Source: Cytospora piceicola (lineage: Eukaryota; Ascomycota; Sordariomycetes; Diaporthales; Cytosporaceae). From it: DNA of 64,000 nt. The translations under genes and the position numbers were made by a program. Position 1 is the first letter of the stretch. Every line of letters starts with the position of its first letter. Location of the stretch: NCBI GenBank assembly GCA_023375675.1, contig JALQBC010000020.1:248001-312000 (forward strand), written 5' to 3'. Positions 10,694 to 22,700 of the stretch are shown here, piece by piece. The notes under the pieces were generated by a model. The model ran no database searches. It was given only the letters and a program-made list of their open reading frames with translations, and was not told the DNA's origin.

Positions 10694-12921
10694 ATGTGTT
10701 GGGGTATACGGAGAGTGACTCGCCATGGCACAGGACAGACCATCAGCTTTTTGAGCTGGGCGGCTTCCTTGCTCATCAGTCCACGGCTTGTCTCGGGCTA
10801 CTCACTGGACCTGTCCTCTCAAGGTGAGCAAGCAATCGACAGAAGGTTTTGACGCTGGGAAAATTACTGACAGTTGCCATGGAAGCCTCGATCATGTCTG
10901 TTGCTTCGGACATGGCTGATGACATGATGGCCTTTTACACCGGAGATCAACCGGGCCAGACACCCGGCCTCCTCCCAGAGCCGTACTACTGTAAGCTGTG
11001 ACACCGGTTCCCGTCTTTACAAGAAACACAATGGCTGATAGTAGCACCCGACCTACAGGGTGGGAGGGCGGTGCTCTCATGGGCACACTCATCGACTACT
11101 GGTATTACACCGGAGACACCAAGTGGAATGAGATAATTCAGCAAGGTCTGCTCTTCCAGGTTGGCCCTCACAACGACTACATGCCCCCGAACCAGACCAT
11201 GACTGAGGGCAATGACGACCAGGCAAGTGTTTGTCCCCTTGAACTGCTTTTGGCCGGACAGCTGACCGTCCACCAAGGGCTTCTGGGCCATGGCCGTCCT
11301 TTCTGCTGCCGAGTATAATTTCCCCAATCCACCCGCCACTGAGCCGCAGTGGCTCGCCCTCGCGCAAGCTGTCTTCAACACGCAGGCCGCTCGATGGAGC
11401 GACGCCCAGTGCGGTGGTGGGCTCCGTTGGCAGATATTCCAGTGGAACAACGGCTACAACTACAAGAACAGCATCTCACAGGCGTGCTTCTTCAACATCG
11501 CCGCACGGCTGGCCCTGTACACAGGCAACGAAACATACGCACTCTGGGCCAACCGCACCTGGGACTGGATGATCGACCTGAATCTCATGCATGCAGACTC
11601 CTACTATATCTACGACGGCGCTCATGTTGAGACAAACTGCACTCAGGTAGTACCCTACCAATGGACGTACAATGCAGGGGCGTTCCTCCTGGGAGCGGCA
11701 GCGATGTACAACCTCACAGCGGACACCGACCCTTACGTTTCAGCACTATGGAAGGACAGAGTCGACGGCCTGCTCCGTGGCACTCATGTTTTCTTTTCTG
11801 GTGACAACAACGATATCATGATTGAAGTGGCCTGTGAAAGAGTACATCTCTGTGATCTTGACCAGCAAAGCTTCAAGGCATACCTGGCGCGATGGATGGC
11901 CGCGGCGACGAAGTGGGCGCCCTGGACACACGACACCGTCAAGCCCCTGTTGGATGCTTCGGCCGTAGCTGCGGTTGAGCAGTGCACAGGCGGTGACAAC
12001 GGCAGACTGTGCGGGCTCATGTGGGCGAACAACGGTGGCAAATGGGACGGGACGACAGGAATAGGTCAGCAGATGGCTGCCATGGAGGTCGTGCTCGCCA
12101 CCATGATCAAGGACCAAGAAGCGCCAGTCACGGTCACGACTGGTGGGACGAGTCCTGGAAATCCTGACGCGGGAACAGCGGACATGGGACGGGTGAGCAC
12201 TTTCACTGCGCTGGACATGATGAAGCCTATCTCGACAGCGGATAGGGCTGGTGCGTACATTCTCACAGCTATCGCACTTGTGTGTGTTGTGGGTGCGATG
12301 GCGTTGGCCTTCCATGATGAGCACAGTGAAAGGCCGGTTGGGGAAAGGTGGAAGGGGCTGAGGGAAGAGCTGTCTCGCGGTGGAGTGCTGAGGGTCTGGG
12401 GTAAGAAACACTCGAATGGGGAAGCCGGTGGAAAGGATGGTGTGACGGAAGCAAATGTTGATTTTCACAATGTCGACCTGGACGGTCCTTCGACGCCCGC
12501 CCCCAAACTCACTGGCAACCAGCTACGATCGCCCACGGCTTCCCTCTCCGTGTATAGCCGCCAAACAGCGGAGTTTTCAGTGGCCCTATCACCCGCCGTC
12601 GAGTACCCGAATGAGCAGCCCTGGAGACGAGCAGCACGAGAAGGGGACTACGCGGGAGCCATCGACCCCAACCGTAGCAACGGTGCAGGGTTTGGGATCA
12701 TCGGTTCCCAGTTGGATGACATCCCGCTCGAGCCCGTATCCTCAAGCCCAGGACCCGACGGCTCCACAACTGACAGCGGACCAAAGAGGCCATGGAAGGC
12801 CGATGATGGCAGTCGAACACTGATAAGGAATAACTTGAGGCTCGAGAAGAAGCCTCTGCCGGGCACGCCTGGGCTTGGGAAGAGGCATCAGGGGCAGGGA
12901 CCGGGTGATAGAAAGCTCTAG
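10694..12921 (+). CDS. GH76 alpha-1,6-mannanase (Dcw1/Dfg5-like), membrane-anchored
   Basis: Family 76 glycoside hydrolases act on alpha-1,6-mannan. Fungal Dcw1/Dfg5 members process GPI-anchor glycans to attach proteins to the cell wall. Four exons are proposed: 10694-10823, 10886-10990, 11059-11222 and 11278-12921, giving 680 aa. Exon 1 supplies a hydrophobic leader ([18 protein letters not shown]). Splicing gives [21 protein letters not shown] and then [20 protein letters not shown], exactly the family pattern. The catalytic Asp pair is DD at about 131-132. The third intron (11223-11277) has a GC donor (CAG|GCAAGT), branch GCTGAC and acceptor CCAAG. The first intron could alternatively end at 10873, but 10885 sits better relative to its branch site. 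A transmembrane helix lies near 457-478, followed by a 200-residue polar, probably cytosolic tail. No GPI signal is seen. Confidence 0.9.
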
Positions 12922-14394
12922 GGGACGTTGGTCTAGCCCACAGGCTTGCTTTTCTTGGTCCTCTTTTTTGGAAGTTGCTGTGTGCCGGGAGTGATAACCA
13001 CGGGTGTATGGGAGAGACGAAGACTGCATTGGTTACGTCTGGGCAGGGTTTAGGACATCCAAAGACCGGCTGACAAGCTTGGATGGGTCATTCTTTGGCA
13101 GCTGGCTGGGGCGGGCCTTAGAACAATATCGTTATCTATTTGGGGTTTATTGGTCATGGTTGTTGGGAGAGGTTTAGGCACAGTCGGAGCCCGCCGGTGT
13201 TCACACATGGAGAGTATGTATGTGTAACCACCAAACAGAGTGTTGTCTCGATGGTGGGAGCGGGGGAGCGTATACGAGCCTCAGGTAGATGCCAGTGAGG
13301 TCTGTCTCTGAGAACTCACAAGTCCTGCTTCCCGCCTGGATCAGCATCGGCAAATTTGATGGGGGGGGGATATTTCAGCTTATGTATGAAAGTGAAGCAA
13401 AACATTCTCACCTCATCTCTCGACACTGCAAAATGAACCTGTCTTGGATGTGTCGCCCCACCGGCTGTTCCCTGGTCAGTGAGGGTCCCAGGTGTGGGCT
13501 TTGGTGAGGTTACACGGCGGGCAGATCCAGATCTCAACGGCTGTACGCAGATGGCTGATTACATGCGTCTTCATCTGCGCTTGGGACTCGAATGAGTTAC
13601 CAGTCTTGGAAGCCTCAGACGGCCGGTTGGGGGGCGGGGGTGCACGCACGTACTTGTGCGAGGCACACCCGGGATTTCTTGTTTCGGGAAGTTCTTGAAA
13701 GAGGATCGACCCGCTTACTTGGTAGTGTGCGGACAGACGGGGGGTGAGGCTGGCTGCTGGGGACCCGACCACCCTGGGTGTGAGCGCACGCGAAGGTGGC
13801 TGCTGCCAGATATGCTCTGAGTGACGCTGACCTAGACGAGTGGGGAGCGAGGGATGCTGCAGGTATATGTGGGATGCCGCGGGATGTATCAGCCATGTCT
13901 CTGGTCTCTGTTGGGATCTGGGCGGCGGTTCGGTTTTGTACGGGCTTGAATTGAAGATGGCAAGTCAAGTCAGAAAGAAGGCATCAGTGGTACATGCTTT
14001 GTTTTTATATCTACCTGCTGTCGTCCTGCTGTGCTGGTCTCTTGAGCACCCTGGTCCTTTTTCTCTCCCTCTACGCACTCAACATCGAAAGTCTTATCGG
14101 TAGCCCTAGGCCTTGATTGGTAATCGTGTTCTTGTGTTACGGACAGTTTCTTTCGTGCGCTGCGGACGTGGCCGCTGAAACGTGACGCAGGTTGAGCACC
14201 GGCCGGAATAGAATGTTGGAGGAGGGAACTTGTGGTCTACGGTGACTCTGGAGACAGGACTTCGGGAGTTTCTGACGCTTCCCCGGTATCGTCTGGGCTG
14301 ACACCTGAAGGGCTCTCCCGGGGTTGTTCAGGAGCTCATCGCAGAAGTTGTCTTGGCTTCCATCTCACATCTGAGCTGCCTGGACTGCACAACC
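12922..14394. other. Intergenic, no supported gene
   Basis: 3' region of the GH76 gene and 5' region of the next gene. Short frames on both strands lack domain-like composition. Confidence 0.6.
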
Positions 14395-14986
14395 ATGTCT
14401 CCCCAGTGCGTGAGCTGCAACAACCAGCCCAACGAGAACGGCTCCCTCGGCGGCGCCGCCAGCGAGGGCAACGTGACCCCCGTGGTCGTCGGCATCATCG
14501 TCGGCACCGTCGCCGTCTTCGTCCTCGTCCTCTGCGCCCTCTTCTACTGCGTCAAGCTCGAGAACGAGAGGAGCCTGCGCGTCAAGGACGGCGACGAGGG
14601 GCCCCCGACGCCGCCGGGGGCCGGAGGTGAGGCCTCCGCGACGGCGGCTGACGACAACAACAACAACGACAACAACGAGAACGAGAACCAGGGAGACCAT
14701 CATGTCCGCGTCAAAGGGCCCGCCGGGTTCGGCCGCGGCCGCCGTCTGTCGTCCATCACTGTGGTCGCTGGCCGGGAGCAGCCTCGTGCCGAGGTGATGG
14801 CGGGCGCGGTGGTCGGGAAGAGGGGGGGGATTTTTGGATGGGGTGGGAAGAAGGGTGGCCGTGGTGAGTTTACACATATGTCTCTTTTCCAGAGCGAGCA
14901 AGTGTGACATAGACGGAGCTAACTCAAGGGTCTCTCTGCTAGTTCCTGCGGACAACTTGCCTGTGACGGCCATCGAGATGGTTTGA
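14395..14986 (+). CDS. Small single-pass membrane protein, unknown function
   Basis: Two exons, 14395-14863 and 14943-14986, give 170 aa. The intron (79 bp) has donor GTGAGT, branch GCTAAC at 14928-14933 and acceptor GCTAG. Splicing replaces an intron-read tail with VPADNLPVTAIEMV and a stop. The N-terminus is short and Cys-containing (MSPQCVSCNNQPNENGS), followed by one strong helix (VVVGIIVGTVAVFVLVLCAL, about 24-43) and the basic stop-transfer residues FYCVKLENERSLRVK. The rest is a cytosolic-type tail with an Asn/Asp/Glu-rich run and a Gly/Lys-rich segment. The topology resembles the C-terminal half of fungal WSC-type or similar sensors without their extracellular domain, but I do not recognise the family. 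An upstream exon supplying an ectodomain cannot be excluded. Confidence 0.6.
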
Positions 14987-16428
14987 GATGGCAATGGATG
15001 CAGCCGAGCAGGACGGAGGATGATTGTTCACGCACCCTGGCCTCTGAGGATACGTGAGGGGGGGGGGTTCATACGCGGGGATGCTGAGTCAAGGTGTAGG
15101 GAAACTCGGGTCCATCCTGGAGTTCTATTGCAACATGAAATTGGGTTGGCGTTGTTTTGTTTGGTCTATTCAAGGCAGGATGAAAAGAAAATAAGCTTTC
15201 TAGTCGGGGTGTGTAAAGAAGTAAAGATGCAAGCGATCACTTGCCTACATATACATATATTCCTTCGTCCTACCGACATATCAACCACCACCCGCATATA
15301 CGGCACAGCCTACAGAGATTGGCCAAAACACGAAACGTCAACACTTGTGATGCACTATCCTTTGTTATATCGGGAGCTTTGCGCCCCTCCACCAAAGGTT
15401 TCGAGCGAGGTTTGCTGCGCTTATAACAAGTGACATTCGGCTATCCAAGCCACTTGTAGTCAGCCACCCTTGAGACATTTTACAGATACGACTGGAAGAA
15501 TAGAGCGAGCCCGATCCAATGAGCAGAAACAAGACATGACTGAGCTACTACACCTCTGCCTATCCTTTAAAAACCGCGCGAATACCTGGCGACGCAGTCA
15601 GCTGGGCCATAATGATCCGTAAATAGGGATGCGATCTTGCAAGACTGCAATACATGCAAATGCAAGTAAATTGCCTAGCGAGCTATATACTTAGTATACA
15701 TAGTCCCTGGAGAACTAGACAGACTATGTGTTTCACCTTATTGAGGTAACCAAATATGCCTTGCCCCTAGGTTCATAGGTAAAACCTGGGTGGTTTTACC
15801 GTGGCATTTGCAGCTACTAAGTTGCGACCTCTAGAGAGGACTGCAAATACTATAGGTTCTGGCTCATAAAGTAAACTCTGCTTTCTAAAGTCTAAGTCTG
15901 TTAACTAAGCCTTTTTTCTAATAAAACAAATATGATATAAACTCTGCACACAAGGCATTAGTCACAGTAAGACACATATAAAAGGCAAAGGATCTTAAAC
16001 GAGGTGTATGAAAAGTACTAATCGAATTGTTGCTGGAGATAAAGAGAAGGAAAGGTAGGCCTGCTTAGCAGGCCTACCTGAAATATCTAAGGTGCGCGCC
16101 TGCTAGGTATTAAGCAGCTTAGCCTAAGTGTTTAGCAGGTTAGGGTTATACAGCCTCGCTATATAGCAACACTTAGATCTTAAGGTTACCTATCAGGCCT
16201 ACCTTACTACTTTATTTCTTCTTCTGTCTAGTAACGACTCGTACAATATTAAGAGACAAACTTAATATAAAGCTTTACTTGTTTTATAACTAGTACCGCG
16301 ATAATAATATATATGCTAGAAGATTCTAAAACTATAATTCTTTATATTAGCTTACTAGGAAATACTTTTCAAATTGTAATCTCGGAGAGTATGTACACTG
16401 TATTTTTGAGAAAATATATATCTAAAAT
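14987..16428. other. Intergenic; start of AT-rich block
   Basis: No supported gene. GC content falls from about 15,440 onward and the sequence becomes TA-rich. It contains the MITE-like element at 16052-16205. Confidence 0.55.
16052..16205. mobile_element. Possible MITE, 154 bp, with 12-bp terminal inverted repeats
   Basis: The left end AAGGTAGGCCTG (16052-16063) and right end CAGGCCTACCTT (16194-16205) are perfect inverted complements. The left end is also one arm of an immediate hairpin: 16053-16079 is a near-perfect palindrome, 13-base arms around one base. No coding capacity. Target-site duplication is not obvious, so mobility is inferred from the inverted ends only. Confidence 0.4.
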
Positions 16429-16539
16429 GGTACTCTGGCCGAGTGGTCTAAGGCGCCAGACTCAAGCTTAAATTCTTGCATATTTTAAATATGTCTTCTG
16501 GTCTCGAAAGAGGCGTGGGTTCGACTCCCACGGGTATCA
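16429..16539 (+). tRNA. tRNA-Leu (anticodon CAA), intron-containing
   Basis: The acceptor stem GGTACTC pairs with GGGTATC and the discriminator is A. The D arm is TGGCCGAGTGGTCTAAGGC. The anticodon stem is CCAGA/TCTGG with loop CTCAAG, giving anticodon CAA. A 29-nt intron (about 16467-16495) directly follows the base 3' of the anticodon. The long variable arm GTCTCGAAAGAGGC and T arm GTGGGTTCGACTCCCAC are both complete. It has the usual fungal tRNA-Leu(CAA) layout, including the intron position. Confidence 0.95.
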
Positions 16540-18881
16540 CTTACAGCATTTTCTTATGTTTTTTTATCCTTTTAAGATTCCTTCATTTTAGTTCTTTTAT
16601 ATATTAAATATATAAGCAAGAAGTAATATAGTCTTATTTTCATAGGCTATTAGAAAGTTATATACTATTATAATTTATTATATACTTATTAGGAAATACT
16701 TATTATTTATAAAAGAAGAATAATATAATACATTTATTACTATATAGCTTTACTTGTAATATCTTATTATATTATATTTTAAGATCTTACTCTCTTACTT
16801 TTCTACTGTCTTACCTTTTTGTTAAATAATTATAAAAATAAGATCCTTATAAAGCACAGGATAAAGAGGCAGTCGTCTCTTAACCCCTGGTTCCTGTATT
16901 AAGTAGACGTTATATATTGTTCCTTTATGTTACAACTAAGGCTACAAACGATACAGATGTAAATATTGTTGAGTTGCATCGCAGTTTAGGAAACGTTTAG
17001 GGTATAGCCAGTACACAGTGCCTATTTCAGGAGTTGGAACTGGCCTTAGTAAGAGATGGCCCAGGTGGGATTAATAGCAATCCATAAACGTAGGATCGTG
17101 GCTGACAGCACAACTCTATAACCTGCCTTAAGCACTCGGCTAGAATGTCTCTGAAAATTGTTGATAATCGAGGAAATATCTACCTATCTATTGATACTAC
17201 ACACTCTATCCCAGGGTATAATATCCCCTAGAAGTCTTATACTGCCCCGTGGACACTGTCAAGGCCTCGATGCCGCTTCCTGTCCAGTAATTCGCCCTTT
17301 TATAGTTCAGTAGAATCTGCTCAATCTTATTCCTGGTTTGCATTGTGCACTATGACTTATCTGCACCACGGATTTGAAACCGTGTGGCTCGATCGATCGC
17401 GAGGCGCCGTCCGGGGCAGTACCGTTCTATCCATGACGGGACCGTAACTTGACATCTGGATATCTGCGTAGTAACTGGTGTTCTTGAAGAATCTGATATT
17501 CAACCTTCGGACACCAGAAAATGCACTAAGAAGACTGCAAATACCTGTTATGCAACTTAAAGAATCAATGTTTACTACAAGGTAGGTAAGGTCAGGTTCT
17601 GAACAACTAATCAAAAACCTCGATATTTACTTGACACCGTCATTTCGTTCTGGGAGAAACTATACACAATGTTTGTTTGCCCTCAGAGCAAATATATGAG
17701 AGGGCCGATAACATCTGGAGGTCGTGTTTCAAGGCAATAATCAATGGCATCACCTTGCATCCGCAAGCCCCATTGAGCGATAACTCTGGCCGCGCTTCCA
17801 AAGAAAGCTAGACGGTTGAGCTCTGATATACGGCTTGCTCTTGAGGAGGAATCCTAGAACCCTGGAGGTCCTGATCCATATGCTTCGAAGGACTCATTGA
17901 TATACGCGGATTGTCCCGAGCTAGCTTTACTCCTTGCAGGGCCCAAAGATGAAAGGAATTATTTCAAAGGTTTGTATTTTTAACACCCATGTCTCCCAAG
18001 TCAATAAAGAACCCGACGAGTGCTGTGGGATCTTCCAACCACAGTAGCGAACTCACGCTCATAGCGTAAAATTAAAAATGATGTCAATATACCATGAGCT
18101 AAAGAACTCATGATCCTCGCCCACGACCAATGCCATCTTACAGTACTCCCAATAAAACGGATACTATCCTGTCTCTTCCCAGTCTATGTTACCGGATATT
18201 CTCGGAGGTGCTCTTAGGCGCTTTCATATTTAATATTGCGCACATGGAAATATGCAGGTATGTAAATGTAGTCATTAACCTTATCTTGGAGAAGATGCCA
18301 GTAGGGGTCCCTCGTATCCCCTCTGTGATACGTGTGTGGCTAGTAGTGCTGCGAATCAGAGCCAGTTATTAAACTCTTCTAAATAGTCGCGAATGGCTTT
18401 GCATTCCTAATCGAGGGCGGCGTAACGGGCAGAGTGATCGTGAAGTTGGCCTTAGGTGATAGACCCTGATGCAATTCTTTCATTAGCTTTCAACTAACTT
18501 CCCGGAACGGATGATGACATACTGATGGTAGTCTCTATAGATTCCAGTCTCAATTGTCAGAGGCAAGCTAGGATAGAGCTAAAGGTCTTTGCATATCAAC
18601 TACTTTCCGGCGCACCTGGGACAAGGCTTATGTATATGAAGTCTGCATAACAAGGGCATTATCCAGATAAACGAAATAGGGCTGTCTAAACTGAGCAACA
18701 ACCGCTATCTTGAAAGGTATAGTATAAAAAGAAGGCCTTAGTTCATCGTTATAGTATATAGCAGCAGTATAAATGGCTGCTTAAGCAGCACTAATAGCAG
18801 TTCTTGCATGATAAATCAAGGGACTGAAAAGAAAGGACTTTGAAGGTGCTTTACAAAAAGCAAAAGAAAAAGAAAAAGAAA
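16540..18881. other. AT-rich block between inverted tRNA-Leu genes
   Basis: Roughly 16,540-16,860 is extremely AT-rich with many TpA steps. From about 16,900 the composition recovers partly. Apart from the decayed frame at 17357-17958 nothing is recognisable. The look fits repeat-induced point mutation of old repeats, but no index was computed. Confidence 0.5.
17357..17958 (-). pseudogene. Decayed gene of unknown family
   Basis: On the minus strand 17958 to 17683 reads as about 91 codons with protein-like composition (for example NRLAFFGSAARVIAQWGLRM and DAIDYCLETRPPDVIGPLIY), broken by one TAG at 17854-17856. In a shifted frame, 17614 to 17357 continues for 85 codons. The first part has no start codon and the second is offset by a frame change. 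I do not recognise the family. It could be an exon of a live gene with introns, but the surrounding AT-rich DNA and the in-frame stop favour a relic. Confidence 0.4.
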
Positions 18882-18992
18882 TGATACCCGGGGGATTCGA
18901 ACCCCCGCCTCTTTCGAGACTAGAAAGCATATATGAAATATGCAAGAATTGACTCTTGAGTCTAGCGCCTTAGACCGCTCGGCCAGAGTACC
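18882..18992 (-). tRNA. tRNA-Leu (anticodon CAA), intron-containing, second copy
   Basis: Same architecture and identical acceptor stem as the copy at 16429, in opposite orientation. The anticodon stem is CTAGA/TCTAG and the T stem is GGGGG/CCCCC. Both differ from the other copy by compensatory changes that keep pairing. The intron shares the core AATTCTTGCATATTT with the first copy. Confidence 0.95.
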
Positions 18993-19764
18993 AATTTAGA
19001 GACGTTAAGAGGATAAAAGCTGTAGTATATAATGTCTGAACAACTCTAAGAGTGACCGTTAAGCATTCTGAAGTCGACCTTCAGTGTATATGAGACAGCC
19101 TTACAGTACTCACAGCAGTTTCTAGAAGGCTAGTATCGAGAATCACAGTCTTGGGTTCCTAGCATATGATTTAGCAGAAGTATATCAGTTGACAAGGCAA
19201 ACAAACACAACCTCATTGTTTAGAGCTTGTTGTGTATTTACAGTGCTGCCAGATGTCATATCTCAGCGGCCGTAAACATAACGGCGAAGTACCTACACTG
19301 GAAAGTACCTGAGTACTTGCTACATTGGGTACATATGATCCCCATCTTATGACGCAAATGCCCCATAGTGGCCCGTGCAAGCCGAGACGTCAACCTTCAG
19401 CTTGTAAGATTACCTGTATTTGCGACACGGCGTGTGCATCCATCCTATTTTCCCTTCAACCTCTAATACCGCCCCCAGATGGTGATACAAATTTCTATGT
19501 AGTTCCACGTCACTTCTTTCTTTCCTCCCACTTGCTCCAAACCACCCATTCCTTTCCCATCCCCTCTTACGCGACGCGACGTCTAGGAAGCCCGGGCCTC
19601 GAACTCTACCCTACCCGAACCTTATCTCCGACCGCGACTTCGACAACGGACACACAAGCACACTCGGACGGAGCACTCTCAGGGGCTTCGTTTCCCGACC
19701 AGGCAGTCGAAGAGGACGAGGAGCTCTCGACCTTGGAGTTCAATACCCCGCTGGCTCCGGCGCA
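18993..19764. other. Intergenic; EFR3 promoter and leader
   Basis: Normal GC content returns near 19,250. No separate gene is supported. The plus-strand frame 19325-19855 has leader-like composition and overlaps the EFR3 start. Confidence 0.55.
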
Positions 19765-22700
19765 ATGCACGCAATCCAGCAGAAATGTCGGCCCAAGCAC
19801 CAGGTCCTCATCCTCAAGTGCTACCCACGGACCACCAAGGGCGCCGTTGACGTAAAGCCCAACTCGAGCGAGCTGAGCTATCTGCTCTTCTACGCTACCT
19901 CTCGCAAGACAAAGATCAGTAAAGTCGGCAAGTTCCTCGAAAAGAAGACGGCCAGCGATGTCTGGCATCAGCGCATTGGGTAAGTTCAGGCCGTCGCATA
20001 CCATCATTACTACCCCGCGGCACGGGGAAGACCATAGCAAGTTTCTCACACGAGCCCTTTCACAGTAATGTTCAAGTCACGCTCCAAATCCTCGAGGCTC
20101 TGGTCGAGAAGAGCCCTAAAGACCTGCCCTTGATCGCCCCGTCAGTGCTCAAGATTCTCGATGAGGTCCTGAGATCCAACGACATCACAATGGTCGAGTC
20201 GTCACTCCCTACCTTCGACGCCTTCTGCCGAAACCACGATGCCTCCTCCCTTTTCGCCGATCAGGTTTATCTGCAAGAATACGAATCTGTTGTGAGGCAG
20301 TATGCCTCCCTGGCTTCGACTCGAGCAGGCCAGGGGAAGACCCAAGCCAGTAAGCCAGTAGCATTGCGTTGGAGAACTGCGGGTCTGGAGGCCATCAAGA
20401 GCATCTCATCTTCCGACGCCCTGTCCTCTATCGCCGGTCGGCAACTCGACGTCGTGGTACCCATGATTCTGGAGAGCCTATGGACAGACAACGAAAATTT
20501 TCTGGACGTTTTGCTGCAACGCGCCAATATGGAGGAGAAAGTAAGTACGGAGGAGCTGCTGAAACGAAGGACCAGCACCTCGACTGTCCGGACGGCTGAT
20601 GCTACCGGAGACCCCAACCCTATCGCTTTAGCTGGCTCGGCTGGAGACGTCGACAAGCTGGCCGAGGAGGATACTGGTGTATTGGCCATGCAGTGCCTCA
20701 AGTCAATCTTCATGGTACCCAACAGACAGCAGATACATGGGGCTACTACAGCGCTGCTGAGATTCATCGAAGAGCGGATCCAGCAGGACGAGACGGTCGT
20801 GAGGACGAGCAATGGCAACGACAGCGGATGGGCCATCAAGATGTTCCGACTCGTATCGCGTTGGGCTCCCATGCAGGAACGTTATGTGATTTTGGTGACG
20901 GCTACGGATACAATGGTGCGGACGCAACTTAAAGACGGAACGTTGCGACAGCACCTCGTGCTGACGGCCATGATCGGATCCCTACTGCGCTCGGATGTGA
21001 ACTTGATAGGGCTGAGTGTGATGGACGTGATGCTGGGGTTGATACAACACATGAAGCGGCTGGTACAGATGCCAGGCGATCCGACGAGCGGGACGAGCAA
21101 AGAGTTGCTGGGTCGGATCCAACAGACCATGGGTGACCTGGCGACCCACGTCTACTACAACGAGCAAATCATCGATATGGTGTCTGCACTTCTCCTGCAG
21201 CTGAAGCCATCGAAGAACTCGGCTGCGGCGAACTCGACCCCGCGTGGCGACCAGACAGATGCGGATACGAAGGCGTCGGACGACAATCATCTCGACTCCC
21301 TGCTGTCACTCACCATCTCCAAGGTAACAGCCCTCAGGGCTGTCAAGACCATACTGAAAGTGGCCAATCCCAAAGTCAAGATGAGCGGCAGCATCACCTT
21401 GTCCAGGTACCCGGTACCGATAGAGAAGTGGGAGGGTACACAGTGGCTGCTGAGGGACCCAGATGGAGAGGTCAGAAAAGCTTACGTGGACGCTCTCTTG
21501 ACCTGGCTGGACCGAGAGACGAAAAAGGCAGACTTGATCGCACAGGAGGATCCCCGATCCATGGGTCAACAAGACCCACCCACTCCGACCGATACTCGAC
21601 GAGCGCGCCCGGCTGCAACGTACAGGGATAGGCCGGGAAGAAAGCCCAAGAGCCTCTTCCTGCATCTGCTGCACATTGCCATCTACGATAATGCGCTGCA
21701 ATTCCTGGATTACGATGCAGATATCGTGCTGCTCCACATACTGCTCACAAAGCTTGTCAACCGTCTAGGGGTCAACGCTGTACGGTTTGGTCTCCCCATG
21801 GTGTTCCGGCTCCAGGAGGATATTCAGGACGCCGACACGCCGCTGCAGAAGGTGCGGCTTGGGAGTCTGTGCCACGGGTACTTCTGGGCATTGACCGAGA
21901 GTTTCGACTTCGACGCGTCAGTCGTCGGCAGTGCCATACAAAACGAGATCATCCGGCGGAGGACGAAGCACTTCTGGGTCGAGGGCATTCAAGTCCCAAC
22001 ACCCCCACTGGACAAGATAGGGACACCCGGTATCGCCATACAGCCGTCCAAGCTATCGGTACAACAAGCTGAATCCGAGGCACTCCTGCCCTTCGATGAC
22101 CGTCTCTCGCTTGTCGAATGTATCTGCACGGGCTACCAAGACACCAGTCTCTCGCCGCCAACCAGTCCTGCAGGCTCTCCAGGGCGCACTCTCTCGCAGC
22201 CAATCCTCGGTTCCGGTTTTGGCAGCATGTCTCTTGCTGACGACAGCACTCGGGAAGTTCCTTCGAGTTTCAGGGAGGCCATGGTCTTTGACTGGTCTCG
22301 CGACATGGCCATGGCCACCATCCAAGCCTCAAGCAAGTCTGCCTCGCTCAGCGGTTCTCGTTCTGGGACGAACCGCCTTGGCCCCAACGGGCATAACTAC
22401 ATTGGCCATGCGTCGCCCTACGGTAGCAATCACGATATGCGGCCACGCTCTCAGCCCGCGCCAGAGGCCGGACGCAACCTGGCTCCTCTTCAGACACAGA
22501 TACGCAAGTCGAGTGTTCGCAGCGGTATTTCACCCAGGACAGATGGATACTCGTCCCCAAGCAGCGGTGTAAAATCAGTCAATCAGCTGAAAATGATCCT
22601 TTCTGGTGAGGCGCCGGCCCCGCCACTGACCGGCGCGCGTGATATAAGCAGTAGTGAAGACAGCATGGTCAGCTATGACATGTCGACCTCGGAGGTGTCT

